Shown here piece after piece: positions 3,744 through 7,060 of a DNA stretch of 7,060 nucleotides. The position numbers and the translations under genes were made by a program. The stretch comes from Deltaproteobacteria bacterium. GTDB taxonomy: Bacteria; Desulfobacterota; Desulfovibrionia; Desulfovibrionales; Desulfovibrionaceae. Numbering within the stretch: position 1 is the stretch's first letter; every line of letters begins with the position of its first letter. Below the pieces are notes generated by a model. The model was not told the origin of the DNA and made no database searches. It worked only from the letters and a program-made list of their open reading frames with translations. Where the stretch lies: assembly GCA_031280335.1 (NCBI GenBank), contig JAITGZ010000119.1, forward strand, positions 1-7,060, in the 5' to 3' direction.

Positions 3744-6025
3744 AGATTTTGTGGCGCTGCGCCCTTCCGCCGCTCCTTTCCTTATTGCTGTGGGGGCAGG
3801 CCTTATGCGCTCCGGCACCGCCGCGCCAGGAGGCTTGGGCACTCAGCGCCGACGACCATATGATCTCCATTGCCGATGATTCCATTGTGGAACTGTCGGG
3901 CAAAGTAACCCTGCGTATGGGCGAGGATCGTCTGCATGCTGATTTTGCCCGCTATTTCAAGCAAACCGGTTGGATTTATCTATCCGGCCATGTGGAGATA
4001 TACCTGGGCCAGGACCGGCTTTTCGCCCGTGAAGCCGAATTTGACCTGCACAACCGCGAAGGCTGGCTTACGGATGGCCGCATTTTCATGGCCGAAACCA
4101 ATCACCGGTTGCAGGGGGAAAGCATAGTCCGCCACCGGGACGGCTCATACAGCTTCCGGCAAATGAAATTCACCGCCTGCGATGGCGAAACGCCTGCCTG
4201 GTCCTTCACCGCCGCCGATGGTTCGCTGGAGGTGGGCGGCTACGCCCGGCTACGCGGGGCGTCCTTTAAAGCGGCGGACATGCCCCTGGCCTACTCCCCT
4301 TATCTGCTGGTAGCCATCAAGACCGAACGTCAAACCGGCTTTCTGCTGCCGGATTATTTCATCAGCGACAAAACCGGCCTTGTTTACACCCAACCTTTTT
4401 TCCTGGCCATAGACCCCAGCCGCGACCTTTCACTATATGAAAGCTACATGAGCGAACGCGGCTTCATGCACGGCCTGACCTATCGCTCCAGCGCCGCCGA
4501 GGATGAAAACCTCTGGCTGGGTTTTGACTACCTGCGTGACCGGCAGGCCATAAACTCCGACCTGGATGACCGCCACTACGGCGGCGATAATTTGATCCGC
4601 CCGGACAAAAACCGCTACTGGCTGCGCGGCATGTACAACGCGCGCCTGCCGGGCGCGCCCCTCTGGCAGCTGCGCGCCGACCTGGACTATGTATCGGATC
4701 AATACTACCTGCGCGACTTCAAACGCAGCCTGAACAGCCTGGCCCGAAACAACAACGCGCTGTACAGCACCTTCTCCCGCGAACTGAAAGACCTGACCGA
4801 AGACCGGTCCAGCACCCTGCTTTTTTTCCGGGAATGGACCAGAACCGGCCTTTATCTCTCCGGCAGCTACAGCCAGAACCCCCAACTGGGCAACGGCGAC
4901 CCCCTCCTGCCCCACCACGTGCCCGCGTCCGCGCAAGACGATACCGTGCAGCGCCTGCCTGAACTGAACCTTTACCTGCACCAGGGACGCCTCCTGCCCG
5001 GCCTGCCCCTGGAACTGCGGGCCTCGGGTCAGGCCGCCCACATGTACAGACGTGAAGGGGTCAGAGGCTCCCGCCTGGATATCAGCCCCCGCCTAAACCT
5101 GCCTTTATCCGGGACTTACGGCGCGATAAACGCCGCCGCCCGCCTGCGCCACACCCGGTATTATTCCAATGGAGACAACAGCGCCCTCGAAACACGCACG
5201 CAAAGCCGTAACGCCGTGGATATGGAGCTGCATGGCTCCACCGAGTTTTCCAGAATTTACGCCTTTTCCGGCTCTTCTTCCCCTCAAACGGGACAGAGCC
5301 GGAACACCGCCCTGCGGCACAGCATACTGCCCAGGCTGACCTACCGCTATGCCCCCAACCCGGCCGGCCAGAGCGAAAACCCTTTTTACACCGAGTATGA
5401 CCGTCTCGCCCCGCTGAACGAACTGGTCTGGTCCGTGGACAACCTGCTCACCAGCAGGAGTGAAATCTTTACGGCAAGCGAAGAAGCTCCTCGCCGCAGC
5501 TACCGTGATTTGCTGCGCCTGCGCCTGGAGCAGGCCTATGACCTGAACGAAGCCAGACGGACACGCGATCTAAACTTGTACAAACGATCCCCCTGGAGGG
5601 ATATTCTGGCGGAACTGACCCTGCTGCCGGGAGAAAATATAAGTTGGAGCAGCAGCAGCTATTTTACCCCGCAAGAAAAAAACTTCACCACGCACAGCAG
5701 CGCCCTGCACCTGCGCTACCCGGATCTGGGCGGCTTTTCCGCCTCCCTGAACCTGTACCGGCCGCTCAATGATTACAAACGGCAAAGGACTTACAGCCTG
5801 ACCACCACCCGCCTAAATGCCGACCTGCTCCTCGGCGGCGGCTTATCCGCCGCCGCCTATTACGAACTGCCCATCAAAGGCGAAGGCGGCATACAAGGCA
5901 AGGACGAAAAAGGACTGACCCTTACCTACGCTCACCCGTGCTTTTCTTTGAGCGGACAAGTGATTCGGGATGAAAAGGACTTCTCCTTCAAACTCTGGTT
6001 CTCCCTTTCCGGATTGGGATTCTGA
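3731..6025 (+). CDS. lptD: LPS-assembly protein LptD (outer-membrane LPS translocon)
   Basis: 764 residues from the ATG at 3731. The frame is open from further upstream inside lgt, but this ATG places a signal peptide at the N-terminus (MPALKILWRC then a leucine-rich core to about residue 21), so earlier starts are unlikely. Cleavage is plausible after GQA (24) or AWA (37). The N-terminal LptD/OstA domain (about 40-170) has repeated strand segments such as VELSGKVTLR, WIYLSGHVEI and AREAEFDLHN; FTACDGETPAWSF (148-159) and RQTGFLLPDYF (200-210) are family hallmarks. The rest is strand-rich barrel ending FSLSGLGF with a terminal phenylalanine, the usual outer-membrane assembly signal. LptD with lipoprotein LptE inserts LPS in the outer leaflet. 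Cysteines outside the signal region are only C150 and C737. Translation is probably coupled to lgt; no strong ribosome binding site is seen. Confidence 0.95.
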   Translation: MPALKILWRCALPPLLSLLLWGQALCAPAPPRQEAWALSADDHMISIADDSIVELSGKVTLRMGEDRLHADFARYFKQTGWIYLSGHVEIYLGQDRLFAREAEFDLHNREGWLTDGRIFMAETNHRLQGESIVRHRDGSYSFRQMKFTACDGETPAWSFTAADGSLEVGGYARLRGASFKAADMPLAYSPYLLVAIKTERQTGFLLPDYFISDKTGLVYTQPFFLAIDPSRDLSLYESYMSERGFMHGLTYRSSAAEDENLWLGFDYLRDRQAINSDLDDRHYGGDNLIRPDKNRYWLRGMYNARLPGAPLWQLRADLDYVSDQYYLRDFKRSLNSLARNNNALYSTFSRELKDLTEDRSSTLLFFREWTRTGLYLSGSYSQNPQLGNGDPLLPHHVPASAQDDTVQRLPELNLYLHQGRLLPGLPLELRASGQAAHMYRREGVRGSRLDISPRLNLPLSGTYGAINAAARLRHTRYYSNGDNSALETRTQSRNAVDMELHGSTEFSRIYAFSGSSSPQTGQSRNTALRHSILPRLTYRYAPNPAGQSENPFYTEYDRLAPLNELVWSVDNLLTSRSEIFTASEEAPRRSYRDLLRLRLEQAYDLNEARRTRDLNLYKRSPWRDILAELTLLPGENISWSSSSYFTPQEKNFTTHSSALHLRYPDLGGFSASLNLYRPLNDYKRQRTYSLTTTRLNADLLLGGGLSAAAYYELPIKGEGGIQGKDEKGLTLTYAHPCFSLSGQVIRDEKDFSFKLWFSLSGLGF

Positions 6026-6043
6026 CCTGACCTCCGCCTCAAA

Positions 6044-6058
6044 CCGGGGGAACCCCGG
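6044..6058 (+). terminator. Short GC hairpin after lptD
   Basis: CCGGGG (6044-6049) pairs with CCCCGG (6053-6058) around GAA, 18 bases after the lptD stop. The position suits the end of the lgt-lptD transcript, but no T tract follows, so it is at best a weak or factor-dependent terminator or an RNA-stabilising 3' hairpin. Confidence 0.35.
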
Positions 6059-6080
6059 CTGAAGCGTGCCTCCTGATAGG

Positions 6081-6099
6081 GCGATTTCGCTTTGAAATT
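6081..6099. repeat. Second copy of the TTTCRCTTTGAAATT palindrome core
   Basis: gcgatttcgctttgaaatt matches gcaatttcactttgaaatt at 1892-1910 in 17 of 19 positions. Both differences shorten the hairpin, leaving about five pairs here, and the outer AGAGC arms are absent. It looks like a decayed fragment of the same palindromic element. Confidence 0.5.
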
Positions 6100-6107
6100 A
6101 TACATTA

Positions 6108-6162
6108 TTGGGGCTATCACCCCAAACCCCATCCGGGGGGAATCATTCCCCCCGCCCCCCCC
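6108..6162. other. G/C-run hairpins between convergent genes
   Basis: TTGGGG (6108-6113) pairs with CCCCAA (6120-6125), and GGGGGGAA (6135-6142) pairs with TTCCCCCC (6146-6153) around TCA. A run of eight C residues follows at 6155-6162. On the minus strand this gives several G runs of four to eight. It sits between the ends of lptD and the thioesterase gene and could slow transcription from both sides, but there is no T tract typical of an intrinsic terminator. Confidence 0.4.
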
Positions 6163-6188
6163 GACCGGTTAAAAGTACCCGCCCCTTT

Positions 6189-6932
6189 TCATATTTTTTC
6201 CCATGTTGTATGCGCGGCCGCAAGTATTTTATTGTTTATACTGCTTTTCATGATATGCAAAAAAGTATTTTTAGCGTTTTCATGTTCTATATATATTTGT
6301 ACCTTTTCGCCATATTTCCCTTCTGAAATAAATTTTGCATTTATTATTTTTAAAATATAGTTGTCTAATATTTCATCCGGTAATGATTCAATGAGCCAAT
6401 GAAAATACTTAATATTATTCACATGTTTATTGCTGTCAACATCTGATTTATAAACGTTATATTCCGCTTGATACTCATTTGTATTTATCAATTTTACCAT
6501 TCCCAAATCAATTTCCTGGGAAATTTCAGTATTAATACCCCATTTAAGTTTTATTTCATCAAAAATAGGAACCGGCCTTCTTTTTTCAATATCATAAAAA
6601 GCCCATATCCCTTTTGCTTTTCCAATGACCGCGCCCGAATCGTCAAAAATTATATTTTCCCTGTATCCTTTTACCAAAGAATATCTTGAAATCCATGTCC
6701 TTATTAATATATTCTCTCTATATACCGGGTATCTGATCATATTTATCGTTCCAGAAATTAATATCCATCCAATATTTTTCTTTTCCAGACTATACAGGCT
6801 GTAACCAATGTCATAACAATGGTCTGCCGCAGTTTCTTCCAACAGGGTTAAAATTGTTGTCGGAGAAGCCATACCGTATTTGTTCATTTCAAAAAATCTG
6901 AGTTTGAAATGCCTGTCAAAATAGTTTTTCAT
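6189..6932 (-). CDS. Acyl-ACP thioesterase (FatA/FatB family), AT-rich
   Basis: 247 residues, the usual size for bacterial members. The enzyme hydrolyses acyl-acyl carrier protein to free fatty acid and ACP in the cytosol. It has two hotdog folds: an N-terminal one (about 1-130) with FFEMNKYGMASPTTILTLLEETAADHC matching the start of plant and bacterial family members, and a C-terminal one with DVDSNKHVNNIKYFHWLIESLP (164-185). D166, N168 and H170 match the D-x-N-x-H active site, and E204 in FISEGKYG sits where the plant catalytic glutamate lies; the plant cysteine beside it is glycine here. An AAGGG ribosome binding site precedes the ATG. Base composition is about 25-30% GC in rows I counted, against roughly 60% or more in lptD, with many AAA, AAT and ATA codons, so recent transfer is likely. 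It follows a 33-residue membrane ORF by six bases. The acyl-chain specificity cannot be told. Confidence 0.93.
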   Translation of the reverse strand: MKNYFDRHFKLRFFEMNKYGMASPTTILTLLEETAADHCYDIGYSLYSLEKKNIGWILISGTINMIRYPVYRENILIRTWISRYSLVKGYRENIIFDDSGAVIGKAKGIWAFYDIEKRRPVPIFDEIKLKWGINTEISQEIDLGMVKLINTNEYQAEYNVYKSDVDSNKHVNNIKYFHWLIESLPDEILDNYILKIINAKFISEGKYGEKVQIYIEHENAKNTFLHIMKSSINNKILAAAHTTWEKI

Positions 6933-6938
6933 AAAAAA

Positions 6939-7040
6939 TTACCCTTGGAAGAATGGTGGAAAACAGGCGCGGCTGAGCAAAAGGAATATAAAAACAGGCA
7001 GGATTAGCAGCAATCCGACGATACGGGGCAATTTGCTCAT
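6939..7040 (-). CDS. Small single-span membrane protein, 33 residues (hypothetical)
   Basis: ATG at 7040 to TAA at 6939, ending six bases before the thioesterase start. The peptide starts MSKLPRIVGLLLILPVFIF and ends SRACFPPFFQG. A short basic N-terminus is followed by a hydrophobic stretch of about 15 residues (8-22), consistent with one transmembrane helix. The ribosome binding site is weak (TGGG). The ATGA at 7040-7037 would overlap the stop of a preceding frame, and the tight spacing on both sides suggests an operon with the thioesterase. No family is recognised. Its base composition is higher in GC than the thioesterase. It may be a real small protein or a chance open frame. Confidence 0.5.
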   Translation of the reverse strand: MSKLPRIVGLLLILPVFIFLLLSRACFPPFFQG

Positions 7041-7060
7041 AACCCATCATAATCAAAAAT
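7037..7060 (-). CDS. Possible last codons of an upstream gene (partial)
   Basis: The minus frame entering from the right edge reads IFDYDGL then TGA (7039-7037), whose TGA overlaps the ATG of the small membrane ORF as ATGA. This is the usual shape of translationally coupled genes, but only seven codons are visible, so the gene cannot be confirmed or named. Confidence 0.25.
   Translation of the reverse strand: MFDYDGL

Noticed and set aside
4433..5041. Minus frame of 202 codons inside lptD
   Set aside because: Low-complexity antisense shadow (rich in V, Q, A and G) of a well-supported gene.

Overview
The window looks like chromosomal DNA of a Desulfovibrionaceae bacterium (Desulfovibrio or a close relative). 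The main evidence is a FlgM anti-sigma factor gene directly downstream of a gene of the DVU0524 family, which I know as a FlgM-associated family of this lineage. A diderm lifestyle is shown by LptD, and GC-rich coding sequence dominates. No species can be named from the sequence alone.

Layout from left to right. (1) Positions 1-872, minus strand: the N-terminal 290 residues of a radical SAM enzyme that runs off the left edge. (2) 873-1305: non-coding, with two copies of a strongly palindromic tandem repeat (period 123 bp, one copy carrying about 52 extra bp). The outer end of the array forms the ribosome binding site of the radical SAM gene. (3) 1306-1760: remnant of an IS630-family insertion sequence, keeping the helix-turn-helix half of the transposase, a possible -1 frameshift site, and no DDE domain. 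(4) 1761-1920: a perfect 40-bp palindrome followed by a MITE-like palindromic element. (5) 1925-2675, minus strand: a two-gene flagellar regulatory operon (DVU0524 family gene, then flgM), preceded by two sigma-28-type promoters with the same spacing. (6) 2934-6025, plus strand: lgt and lptD, overlapping by 13 nt, an envelope-biogenesis pair. (7) 6026-6188: a GC-rich hairpin-filled gap between convergent genes. (8) 6189-6932, minus strand: an AT-rich FatA/FatB-type acyl-ACP thioesterase, strikingly different in base composition from everything else. (9) 6939-7060, minus strand: a 33-residue single-span membrane ORF and possibly the last codons of another gene.

How the genes work together. The sigma-28 promoters upstream of the flgM operon imply the usual negative loop, in which sigma-28 drives its own anti-sigma factor. 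Lgt starts lipoprotein maturation and LptD is the outer-membrane LPS translocon, which needs a lipoprotein partner (LptE), so their translational overlap is sensible. The thioesterase and the small membrane ORF form a separate, probably acquired, minus-strand unit. I see no defence system, CRISPR array, tRNA or rRNA. The least explained parts are the repeat mosaics at 873-1305 and 1761-1920 and the twin flagellar promoters.
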